Assembly (NCBI GenBank): GCA_003427395.1
Contig: BFEA01000601.1
Span: forward strand, 194,736-257,407
Length of the DNA stretch: 62,672 nt
Source of the DNA: Chara braunii
Lineage: Eukaryota; Streptophyta; Charophyceae; Charales; Characeae
Direction: 5' to 3'
The position numbers were made by a program, and so were the translations under genes. Positions 54,633 through 62,672 of this stretch are shown here, piece by piece (positions within the stretch are counted from its first letter, which is position 1; the number at the start of each line of letters is the position of its first letter). The notes under the pieces were generated by a model, which searched no databases, was not told the DNA's origin, and worked only from the letters and a program-made list of their open reading frames with translations.

Positions 54633-54767
54633 CAAAAAGTTGCCGCTTTTGCTCAATTTGGCTCAGATCTTGATGCTGCCACTCAATATTTATTAAACCA
54701 TGGCGCGAGACTAACAAAAGTGTTGAAACAACCACAATATAGTCCAATCTCGATTGAAAACCAAGTA
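54633..54767 (+). pseudogene. atp1: Fragment of mitochondrial-type ATP synthase subunit alpha
   Basis: About 45 codons read [35 protein letters not shown] and ISIENQ, which is the start of the C-terminal domain of F1 ATP synthase subunit alpha. The [10 protein letters not shown] and KQPQYSP wording is that of mitochondrial/alphaproteobacterial Atp1, not the plastid AtpA. The match begins abruptly after unrelated sequence and stops abruptly at a stop codon, with no exon signals seen. The surrounding sequence is nuclear repeat. It is most likely a mitochondrial DNA insertion (NUMT). A retrocopy or a horizontally acquired piece is less likely. Confidence 0.82.
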
Positions 54768-55035
54768 TGAATCTCGTACTCTTGCAAACTTCCACTTGGA
54801 CGGAATGTTGTATGGATACCTACATACAACCAAGTGTGTTGTCGGGCGCAAGGCCTCTAAAGGCACATTTAAGGCGTTTTATACACCACGGTCGAACGCA
54901 AGGCCTTAGAGGCGATTTGCGGCCTGGTGGTGGTCCCCTTGGCCGACGACATCGGCATATAGGAGCAGGTTATTGCATTCCTGCCGGCCCAGTTTTCGAG
55001 CTCCATCGCAAAACCACCAAGCAGATGGGGGTTGA
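54768..55035. other. Short rearranged region right of the atp1 fragment
   Basis: Two related boxes, CGCAAGGCCTCTAAAGG (54848) and CGCAAGGCCTTAGAGG (54897), lie in direct order. No gene is seen. Confidence 0.5.
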
Positions 55036-56330
55036 GACTTAAATTTTACCTTAAACTGCTTGTGGGGTCTTCCTCTGCCACCTGTAGAAAAATATCCATG
55101 CTCAAGTATTTTCTCAACTTCGTAGCCTTCGTCCATTGAAGGAGGAAATATAGATGGCCTATTGGGAAAAACATGACCTTCTACATATGGCAGTAGTTTA
55201 GACGCATGAAAGACAGGGTATGTTTTTAGGTGAGGGGGCACATCTATTATGTAAGATGGTCCATTAAAATCCCCTATCACCTTGAGAACTTCTCAGGCCG
55301 TAGTAGACAGGTAGCAGCTTTTGTGATACATTTTCTTCTAAGGGAAATTCTTTAGACTTGACCCAAACAAGATCTCCTTCTTTGAATGTTGATGGCCATC
55401 GATGTTTGTTAGCCTGTTCAATCATTTGTAGTTGGGCTTTCTGAATGTTTTCCTATTTCATACAGAACTACAAACTCTCGTGTTCTTGGGGGTAGTCATT
55501 GGACTCGGTCCAGGGTCAGAGCATCATTGGGACGTCGCGGCTTCCATCGTTTGTGTAAGTGTGTTTGGTGTTCTGCCAATCACTGTGTGAATACTGTTGT
55601 TGTGCGCACTTGCAATCTTAGGCAAGTTCTCATCCCAATCTATTTGATATGGCCTTACATACATTCGCAGAAGTTGTCGGCTCAAACGGTTCATCTGTTC
55701 AGTTTGTCCATTCGTTTCAGGATGTCTTCCTCACCACATGGTCAATCGGGTGCCGTATGCCTCCATCAACTTTTGCCATTGTTGGCCAGTGAACCGTACA
55801 TCCTTGTCATAGATGATGGTTTTTGGAAATCCATATTTTGAAACCCATCGCATCTGGACCTTCTGGGTGACGAGTTTCATTCTTGCTTCGACATGTAGAG
55901 GAACGAACATAGCATATTTAAAGAATCGATCAACAATGACCATTACCTGACTGTTGCCATTCCAACTCTCGGTGAGACTCGTGAAGTCAATCGAGATGGA
56001 CTCACCTAGTTCACTAGGAGTAGGTAGTGGTCTCAATAATCCCAGTCGATTCTCATGCGAGAGCTTTGTTCCTTTCGCAAACAAGACAAGTTCGCACATA
56101 GGCTAGCACATCCTCATTCATTCCTTTCCATTCAAAGCGTTCTCTAACATTAGCATACGTCTTCTTAAATTCGAAGTGCCCTTAGTGTCATCACATTCCC
56201 CAATAATCATACTCTTGATCTGTTCTATATGTGGAATGCAGAGTCTTTCTTCCGTTTTATCAACAAAGAAAAGTAAGCCATCAGACATTCGAATCACGCA
56301 ATGGTTCAAGCTTCCTCTGTAGGGTCCCAA
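55036..56330 (-). pseudogene. Integrase of element G
   Basis: The core is in 55731-56099 (ESISIDFTSL, MVIVDRFFKYAMF, TIIYDKDVRF: the second Asp motif is YDKD instead of SDRD). The zinc-binding start is in 56118-56330. The C-terminal tail is in 55030-55280 (FNGPSYIIDVPPHLKTYPVF, HASKLLPYVEG, FKVKFK). Similarity ends near 55036, so the tail is truncated. Stops and frame changes are present between pieces. Confidence 0.8.
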
Positions 56331-56470
56331 TTATAGGACTCCAAAACGGATCGTTAGTGTAACGCTTACGAATCTGATCTTTCAAATCATTCCCCATATC
56401 GAGATAAGAGACAATAGCTCCAAAGAAATCAGACCTTCTGCAACAACGTTAGACTTTCCTTTAACAGTTT

Positions 56471-57800
56471 TTATTCAAAGTCGAACGTATCAATGAATGC
56501 AGACCATCTAACTAACTTGTCGAAGAGCCGGGGTCGAGTCTTTATCCACTTGAGAGTAGAGTTGTCCGAGTACATAGTGAAGTGTCTCCCGAGCACGTAG
56601 TGTTTCCAGGTGTCCAAAGCTGCAACTAGAGCATACAATTCCCTTTCGTACGTGGAGTTAGCTACTTTATCTGATGGTAGACGCTTGGACTCATTTACGT
56701 GCTTACCCGCCGGCGAACACCATCTCGATGGGTCTATATCCTTTGCCATCATCTTGCTGTAGCACCGCCCCAGTTCCATACTAACTAGCATCAGTAATGA
56801 CAATGAAAGGGAGAGGAGCGAAAGTTTTCAAGACAGGATAGTGAGTTACTACATGTTTCAATTTTCTAAATGCAGACTCACAATTTTTGTCCCATAACCG
56901 AGGTTTTTCTTTCTTCAGAAGTCTTCTCATAGGCGCAACTATCAACGAGAACTTCTTACGAACTTCTTACAGTAACTAGCAAGTCCTATAAAAGATCTGA
57001 GTTTAGTAACAATCTTGGGTCTGGGCCAATCCTGAATGGTTGTTATTTTCTTTTCTTCAGATCTTAATCCCTCTTCCTTTACTTTGTGTCCAAGGTATAA
57101 TACCTCAAATTTAGCAAACTCAGATTTCTTAGGATTTAGTTTGTAGTTGCTTTCCCACAACTTTTGTAGAACCATTCATAGGTGCTTCACATATACCTAA
57201 AGTGTTTTGCTATACACGATGATATCATCGAGGTACATAACTACAAATTGATCCAACCATTGACGAAACAATTCATTCATAGACCTTTGGAAAGTACCAG
57301 GTGCATTAGTTAACCAGAAAGGCATAACCACAAACTCGTTGTGACCATTCCTGGTTCGGAAGGCAATCTTGTGTTGATCTTCCGGTGCCACCGCGATCAC
57401 GTGGTATCCCGACTTCAAATCAATCCTACTAAAATATTTACATCCCTACAACTGATCCAACAACTCTTCAATGCGTCGAAGAGGTTCCGCGTTTTTAAAA
57501 GTGGCATAATTCAACCCGCGATAATCAATAGAAAGTCTAAGTTCTCCTTCCTTTTTCGGCACGATCAAGACAGGGGCACCATCGGGAGAGGAACTTGGTC
57601 AAATCCATCCTTTCTCCGTAAGTTCTTGCAATTGTTTCTTTGGTTCTAGTTCCCTAGGAGACATCCACGACATGGGTCCTTTGGGAATCTTACTTCTGAG
57701 AATAATCTCGATGGTGTGCTTGATAGCACGTTCAGTTATCCCCGTAGGTTCAACTGCAAGTCCTTAAATCCAGTTAGCACTGGCTACTTCGCGAGTAAGG
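56471..57800 (-). pseudogene. Reverse transcriptase and RNase H of element G
   Basis: RT: 57197-57418 has MKSGYHVIAVAPEDQHK, MPFWLTNAPGTFQRSMNELF and VVMYLDDIIVYSK (YLDD kept; the usual FG is FW). The fingers at 57480-57700 hold [15 protein letters not shown] and a stop in GWI. 56942-57175 has the thumb/connection (YLGHKVKEEGLRSEE, LRSFIGLASYCKKFV). RNase H 56471-56803 has YERELYALVAALDTWKHYVL and MYSDNSTLKWI. The TDAS motif is damaged (around 56800). Confidence 0.8.
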
Positions 57801-57996
57801 AAGGGGAAGTTTTTCAATAGGAGGAGGATAGGACGAAGAACACTCACCGACTCGTTTTACGAGTACCATCATTACATCCTGTGCCAACTTCTTCGTGACC
57901 ATACTCCGAAAAGCAGGAAGACTCGTACAACCGAAAGACAATAATGAGTCAAAACCAGACTTGTGAAACAGTTTGATAGGTTTCAGGTTGGAATTT

Positions 57997-58353
57997 TCAT
58001 CCTTGAGAATGACAATGTTTCCCTTGGAACTTGATTTCTGGGTTGGCTTCCTCGTGCCAATCCATTCCCAAAATCAAATAAAAGGGTAAGTTCTTCTCTA
58101 CAAGGTGGGTTATTTCATGCAACATTCGTTTTCCCTCCTTCGTTCGAAAATAACACTTAACACGACTGACATATTGAGAGACGGTAATCATGCTTTTATC
58201 TGCAAGCATAGACGTGATAGGTCGAGGTAGGTCCTTCACACACATTCCGATATGCCATTTCTTAACCGCCTTTTCTAAGATGTGGGATCTCGTTGACCCT
58301 GGATCTAACAAAGCACCTACTCGCATACTTGCAACCTCAATGTCAGCAATCAT
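57997..58353 (-). CDS. Protease domain of element G
   Basis: An open minus-strand frame of 118 residues. It has ADIEVASMRVGALLDPGSTR, the active-site loop with D-P-G-S-T in place of DSG/DTG, then a long middle and NLPFYLILGMDWHEEANPEI, the typical second half with ILGMDW. The loop change predicts weak or no activity. It sits between gag (58515 up) and RT (57800 down). Confidence 0.72.
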   Translation of the reverse strand: MIADIEVASMRVGALLDPGSTRSHILEKAVKKWHIGMCVKDLPRPITSMLADKSMITVSQYVSRVKCYFRTKEGKRMLHEITHLVEKNLPFYLILGMDWHEEANPEIKFQGKHCHSQG

Positions 58354-58514
58354 TAAATCACCCTCACTTTGCTTTCTTAGCCCACAAACTTCTTAAACCA
58401 CCAATACCTTCGTCGGTTCGAAAATACTCTGCCTCCGACCCTTGACTAACTTTGGAATGAAACTAATTTCTTTCAACCACTAGCACCTACCGCTCTTAAC
58501 TGCAACCTTCTGGG

Positions 58515-58893
58515 TTACAAATGAGAGGGCACTATCCAATAATGTGCCCTGCAATGCCACACTTGAGGCATTGTCGGTTGTTCATTCGTTCCTGCCATTC
58601 TTCCTTGCTCAGATTCATTTTTCTCCAATGGTCTTTCGACTCCAATGCCAGAATGCTCTGGGAAGGAGCGTGGTATCTTGTACTTCCCGTATCCACTCGA
58701 GTTGAGAGGGGAATATGCAATAATGTGCCTTGCAGTGCCACACTTGAGCCATTGTCGATTGTTCATTCGTTCCTGCCATTCTTCCTTGCTCATATTCATT
58801 TTTCTCCCATGGTCTTTCGACTGTAATGTCGGGATGCTCCGGGAAGAAGCGTGGTGTGCAATCAGACTCATTTTCAAACACACTTTTCACACA
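58515..58893 (-). pseudogene. Gag C-terminus of element G with a duplicated zinc-knuckle segment
   Basis: A 181-base tandem duplication (AATGTGCC at 58541 and 58722) covers KNESEQGRMAGTNEQ in one frame and RMNNRQCLKCGIAGHIIG in another. Each copy contains a CCHC-like knuckle (CLKC-4-H-4-C, with the last Cys after a stop in one copy; the other has WLKC). The upstream end at 58893 is the insertion point of element H. Confidence 0.72.
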
Positions 58894-59736
58894 TGTAAAC
58901 CGTAACGCAGCATACTGGCGACATGCGCCCACTCAAACTCAGAGATATGGTTTTCAAATACGAATTTCACTCCCAATTGGCTATGGCGACCTCAACGCCC
59001 AAACATCTCACTGTTCACATACATGGGATCACCCTGGATATCCCACACGCATCACTCTAACACTCGAGCACGCACACACACTCACTACTAACTACAGCTA
59101 TGGCAGCTATGGCTGCCTCTAACCTATCGTTATGCTAACTCCTCCTCTCTTGCCCATTGCGTCCTCCAGGCTCATCTGCAGACCTCCTTGCACAAGTCGC
59201 TGTGGCAGCGCTTCTGCATGGCTCACGCAGGAATGAATGAATGGCTGGGCGCTGCCTCTTGATTTATACTTCAGAAATTCGTTGGTCTGCCCTTTGCCAT
59301 CGCCCCTTGGTGCTCACAGTCCCCNTGTGGTACTTGCTGNACTGGACTGGGACTCTCTAGACCCTTCTNCTGACTGTAGGCAGTNGTACCNTCGACTCAG
59401 TGCAGTTGCACTGAGGTCCTACCTGTTGACCTTGCCACTTGTCTTCGTCTGAAAACGTGGGCCTACCTTAGACTCACCACTTGACCACTTGCCGACCTTC
59501 TAGAAGGACTAAAGCTCGGCCTCTGGACTCTACTTGGACTCCTACCTTACAGGTCTACAGTTCAAATCTCCCTACAGCCTACAACCTACGGCGACCTACT
59601 TACCACTGGCTATCGTGCAGGTCACGGGTTCAACTCCAGGGAGCTGTGCAGATAATGTACACAGGTAAGCTGAGGTCAAAGGATCGACCCCTGGAATCTG
59701 CATCGGCTACTGCCAAAGGTGAAAACTGTTTTCACA
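58894..59736 (-). repeat. 3' LTR of element H
   Basis: On the minus strand it starts TGTGAAAACAG at 59736, after GACGGTGGG (polypurine-like), and ends GGTTTACA at 58894, where G gag resumes. Several single N bases occur. A TATA box lies at 59262-59268. The left LTR end contains the palindrome GGTGAAAACTGTTTTCACAC. Confidence 0.65.
59262..59268 (-). promoter_or_regulatory. TATA box in the LTR of H
   Basis: The minus strand reads AGTATAAATCAAGAGG, followed about 30-40 bases on by GCAGCGCCCAGCC, a plausible start region for the element transcript. Confidence 0.5.
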
Positions 59737-59772
59737 CCCACCGTCCTAAATTCGAGGTCCTCCGAGAATATT

Positions 59773-61758
59773 TCAATCCAAGACTGGACCTTTACCTTTC
59801 TTATCTCGTTCGTAAGCCCTCACTATGTCAGGGGCTGTCTCCAACAGTTCTGTTCTTGTGAACCAGCGGTCGTCTTCCGGCTCCTGGTAGGCAAACCGAA
59901 CNTTATACTGTNTCTGGGGACGACCTCTACCTCNNGTTCTAAACACATCTTCGTCTACAATACCGTCAATGTCGTATCTTCCATCCATATCCGGAGGGAT
60001 CATGGATCTTCTCGAGGGGAACTGTTCACTTGTGACACACGGTAGCAACTTGGAAGCATGGAAGACTGGGTACTTGTGGAGGTGTGCTGGGATCTCTATA
60101 GTATAGGACGGTCCATTCTCTCCGCCTTTGACTTCAAATACCGGCCACGGTCCTCTATAGGCAGGCAATAACTTCTGCGAGATGTGCTCCTCAGGTGCAA
60201 ACTCTTTAGATTTGACCCAGACTAAGTCGCCTACTTGAAACTGTGAGGGGCGACGGTGCTTAGTAGCCTGTTCTATCATTCTATGTTGGGTCTTTCTGAG
60301 GTTCTCAACAACAGTTGCTGACTCTTTCTCATGCTGCAAAGCAAACTCCCTGGTTCCGGGCGGTAGTCTGTGAATCTGATCCCGGTTCAGTCCTTCGAAC
60401 GGTCTGCGTGGTCTAAAGGACTTGTGCAACTCATTGGGAGTGCGGCAGGTCGATAGATGCACGCTGTTGTTGTATGCACTAGCTACTTTAGGCAACATCT
60501 CATCCCAGTTAATCTGATCTGGTCTAATGTACATGCGCAGAACTTGCTGTAGGATCTTGTTCATCTGTTCTGTCTGACCGTTAGTCTTTGGGTGACGGCT
60601 AGATGACATTAACAACTTAGATCCGTAAACTCTCATGAGTTCTTGCCAGTTCTGGCTGGTGAAGCGACTATCTCTATCACGAACAATTGACAATGGGATT
60701 CCATTCTCACTAACCCAAAAGTCAAAAAACTTNTGTATTACTAAATCTGTACGTGCCTCTGCAGGCAAGGGAACAAAAACTGCATACTTACTAAAACGGT
60801 CGACTATGACCATGACTTGGCTCTTACCATGTCTACTCTTGACTTGNGTGTCCNTGAAGTCTATAGACACTGAGTCTCCCGGCTGATCCGGAATAGGCAA
60901 GGGCCTGAGAAGACCTAAGGGCACGCGTGTAGTAGACTTATTTCTCTGGCACACTTTACAACTGCGGACATACTCTATGCAGTCATTCTTCATCCCTGGC
61001 CATGTGTACGCACGCATCAGATTGGCTAACGTCTTTTGCCAACCGAAGTGTCCCTCAGTATCGTGACATTCCCCTAGAATTAGACTACGAATCTCTTCGC
61101 TGTTGGGAACGCACAGGCGGTCAAACACATTAGTCTTCTCAAACANCAATCCGTCNGTAGTGCGGTAATCTGGTTNGGTNTCNGGGGTCTCTCTAACTCT
61201 CTTTAGGAGGTCGTTATAGATAGGGTCCTGCGTATACGCTTGTTTCACTTTCTCCTGCAAGTCTCTCCCTATATCCAGATAATGTACTACGGCTNNNAAG
61301 TAGTCTGATCTCCTACTTAGAGCATCCGCCACTACATTGTACTTGCCCTTNACTNGCTTGAGCTCAAAGTCGAATTGGTCTATCTCTGCGGCCCACCTAG
61401 TCAACTTAGGTGTCATCTTGGCCTGGGTCTTTAGCCATCTAAGCGTTTCATGGTCCGAATAGACTTTGAAGTGCCTCCCAAGCAGGTAATGCTTCCAATG
61501 GTCTAAAGCCTGCCTGAGAGCGTAGAGTTCTCTATCGTACGTGGAGGTAGCAACCTTCTCACAGGGCATCCTCGCTGACATGAACTCTACGGGTCTATAA
61601 CCATTGCCGTCGTCTTGCTGCAACACGGCGCCTATCCCATACTGACTCGCGTCCGTGGTGACGACAAATGGCAAAGACGGATCTGCAACTTTGAGGACAG
61701 GATATTCTATTAACGCGCGCTTTAGCTTCTTGAGCGCAGACGTACAATCTTGTCCCAT
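59773..61758 (-). CDS. RNase H-integrase polyprotein part of element H
   Basis: A 661-residue open frame. RNase H motifs: FVVTTDASQYGIGAVLQQ, YDRELYALRQALDHWKHY, YSDHETLRWLK, VADALSRRS. Integrase zinc-binding part: H-3-H in HDTEGHFGWQK and CKVC. Core: VSIDF, VRDRDSRFT (the usual SDRD is RDRD), TNGQTEQMNKI. C-terminal part: LVWVKSKEFAPEEH, YRGPWPVFEVKG, VFHASKLLP, then YDIDGIVDEDVF and VRFAYQEPEDDRWF, a chromodomain-like module that guides integration in chromoviruses. The only irregularities are unresolved N codons. The start is not an initiation codon in life; this is part of a Gag-Pol polyprotein. Confidence 0.9.
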   Translation of the reverse strand: MGQDCTSALKKLKRALIEYPVLKVADPSLPFVVTTDASQYGIGAVLQQDDGNGYRPVEFMSARMPCEKVATSTYDRELYALRQALDHWKHYLLGRHFKVYSDHETLRWLKTQAKMTPKLTRWAAEIDQFDFELKXXKGKYNVVADALSRRSDYXXAVVHYLDIGRDLQEKVKQAYTQDPIYNDLLKRVRETXXTXPDYRTXDGLXFEKTNVFDRLCVPNSEEIRSLILGECHDTEGHFGWQKTLANLMRAYTWPGMKNDCIEYVRSCKVCQRNKSTTRVPLGLLRPLPIPDQPGDSVSIDFXDXQVKSRHGKSQVMVIVDRFSKYAVFVPLPAEARTDLVIXKFFDFWVSENGIPLSIVRDRDSRFTSQNWQELMRVYGSKLLMSSSRHPKTNGQTEQMNKILQQVLRMYIRPDQINWDEMLPKVASAYNNSVHLSTCRTPNELHKSFRPRRPFEGLNRDQIHRLPPGTREFALQHEKESATVVENLRKTQHRMIEQATKHRRPSQFQVGDLVWVKSKEFAPEEHISQKLLPAYRGPWPVFEVKGGENGPSYTIEIPAHLHKYPVFHASKLLPCVTSEQFPSRRSMIPPDMDGRYDIDGIVDEDVFRXXGRGRPQXQYXVRFAYQEPEDDRWFTRTELLETAPDIVRAYERDKKGKGPVLD

Positions 61759-62672
61759 TGCCAGATCGCCTCTTTCTTTAGCAACCTGCGCAAGGGAGCG
61801 GCGATAGTAGAGAAGTTCCTTACGAACTTCCTATAGTAGTTAGCTAAGCCTAGGAACGACCGCAACTCTGTCAATGTGCGGGGCGTCGGCCAATCGTTGA
61901 TCGCCGCGATCTTGCTGTCCTCTGGCTTAATGCCATCTCCGTCCAACACGTGGCCCAAGTATAAGACTTGCGTCTTGGCCCACTCGCACTTCTTCGCGTT
62001 GATCTTGAAGTTAGCCTCTCTAAGCTTCTCCAAGACCTGCCTCAGATGACCCTGATGTTCCTGGAGGGTCTTACTAAAGACTAGGATATCATCTAAGTAG
62101 ACTACTACAAATTTATCTAACCATGGTCTAAACAGGTCATTCATACAACGCTGAAAAGTAGCTTGCGCGTTGGTAGTCCAAAGGGCATCACTATGAACTC
62201 ATAATGCCCGTATCTCGTCCGGAACGCAGTCTTGTACTGGTCATCAGGATGGACCTCTATCTGATGATACCCGGATTTTAAGTCTATCTTAGAGAAATAC
62301 TTGCAACCCTGCACCCGATCTAAAAGATCGTCTATCCTGGGCAGCGGCTCAGCATTCTTTTTCGGTGATCGCATTTAATCCCCTATAGTCTATACACATT
62401 CTCAGCTATCCTTCCTTCTTGGGGACAAACAAAACGGGTGCTCCAAAAGGAGACGAACTGGGCCTGATCCAACCTTTCTCAAGGAGCTCGTCNAACTGTT
62501 TGCGAAGCTCCTCTAACTCTCTAGGGGACATCCTGTAGACTGCACCCTTAGGAGTTCTACTGCCAGGTTCTATCTCTATCCTGTGCTGGATGGGTCGCGA
62601 CACTACTCTCGGCGACTCAGTCAAGTCTTTGAATTCTTCCAGCAGCTTGGCAATTGTTGGATCTGTGGAACT
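61722..62672 (-). pseudogene. Reverse transcriptase of element H (two frameshifts)
   Basis: 62406-62624 has the start ([38 protein letters not shown]). 62141-62374 has [20 protein letters not shown] and [10 protein letters not shown], after which the frame slips (one base lost in the NAP motif). 61722-62144 has VVVYLDDILVFSK, ILYLGHVLDGDGI-like motifs and LRSFLGLANYYRKFV. YLDD is intact. The frame slips at about 62375, 62170 and 61740 could be true mutations or assembly errors, given the Ns nearby. Confidence 0.82.

Larger units (their letters stand above)
55036..58893 (-). mobile_element. Ty3/gypsy element G (3' truncated, interrupted by H)
   Basis: Minus-strand element of another subfamily. 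Integrase, RNase H, RT, protease and gag remnants follow in order from 55036 to 58893. The 3' end stops inside the integrase tail at about 55036 with no LTR seen. The 5' part of gag is cut by the 3' LTR of H at 58894. All genes are decayed. Confidence 0.78.
58894..62672 (-). mobile_element. Ty3/gypsy chromovirus-like element H (runs off the right edge)
   Basis: Best preserved element in the window. From right to left: RT (62144-62672), connection, RNase H and integrase in one 661-residue frame, then the 3' LTR. gag, protease and the 5' LTR lie beyond the window. H is inserted in the gag of G. Many isolated N bases in H suggest that high copy number blurred base calls. Confidence 0.85.

Noticed and set aside
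54633-54767. Plastid atpA origin of the ATP synthase fragment
   Set aside because: Residues such as [10 protein letters not shown] and KQPQYSP follow the mitochondrial form; the plastid protein differs at these points.
1-62672. CRISPR array, rRNA or tRNA genes
   Set aside because: Direct repeats here are microsatellites, satellites or LTR pairs. No tRNA cloverleaf or rRNA signature was seen; the Met-tRNA match is only the 12-14-base primer-binding site.

Overview
This is a repeat-dominated window from a plant-like eukaryotic nuclear genome. It holds several large Ty3/gypsy LTR retrotransposons, two of which show a primer-binding site matching the plant initiator-Met tRNA 3' end (TGGTATCAGAGC). 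It also has GT-AG type splice signals, long GA/CT microsatellites and two N-filled scaffold gaps. The style of the elements suggests a streptophyte such as a charophyte alga (Chara-like). That genus guess is inference, not proof. There are no bacterial genes, CRISPR arrays, rRNA or tRNA genes that I can support.

Layout. (1) 163-15715: minus-strand gypsy element A, inserted into a GTAGCACCAA satellite (GTAG on both sides). Its gag is interrupted at 5575-~12850 by a second, diverged gypsy element B, also minus. (2) 15716-18084: satellite, GA tracts and a duplicated ~0.7 kb block. (3) 18270-19343: the best host-gene evidence, a minus-strand exon with both splice sites encoding an RE/RD-rich, RBM25-like splicing-factor segment. 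(4) 19.3-22.1 kb: microsatellites and non-coding sequence. (5) 22116-22223 plus 51496-51765: one open coiled-coil-like reading frame split by a 29.3 kb nest of retrotransposons. (6) 22224-51491: the nest. Element D (plus) is the oldest. Element F (minus, 30219-49490) sits inside the D integrase. Element E (plus, 39083 to the gap at 48666) sits inside the 5' LTR of F. (7) 51.8-53.4 kb: tandem repeats and a large imperfect palindrome. (8) 54633-54767: a fragment of a mitochondrial-type ATP synthase alpha gene (likely NUMT). (9) 55036-58893: minus gypsy element G, cut in gag by the 3' LTR of element H. (10) 58894-62672: element H (minus), the best preserved, running off the right edge.

A, D, E and F are one family: LTRs of about 0.9-1.4 kb beginning TGTAATGA and ending GATCNTAACA (A and F are read on the minus strand), a long leader with a conserved 20-base motif ahead of gag, and gag (coiled-coil N-terminus, capsid, one CCHC knuckle) - protease - RT - RNase H - integrase. 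Almost every copy is broken by frameshifts, stops or deletions. E has lost the YLDD catalytic box of RT, F has lost its primer-binding site, and B has lost the RNase H core. The most unusual recurring signals are antisense exon-like structures with strong GTAAGT donors inside the LTRs, recurrent tandem duplication of one U3 segment, a duplicated polypurine tract in E, and a telomere-like hairpin just after the primer-binding site.
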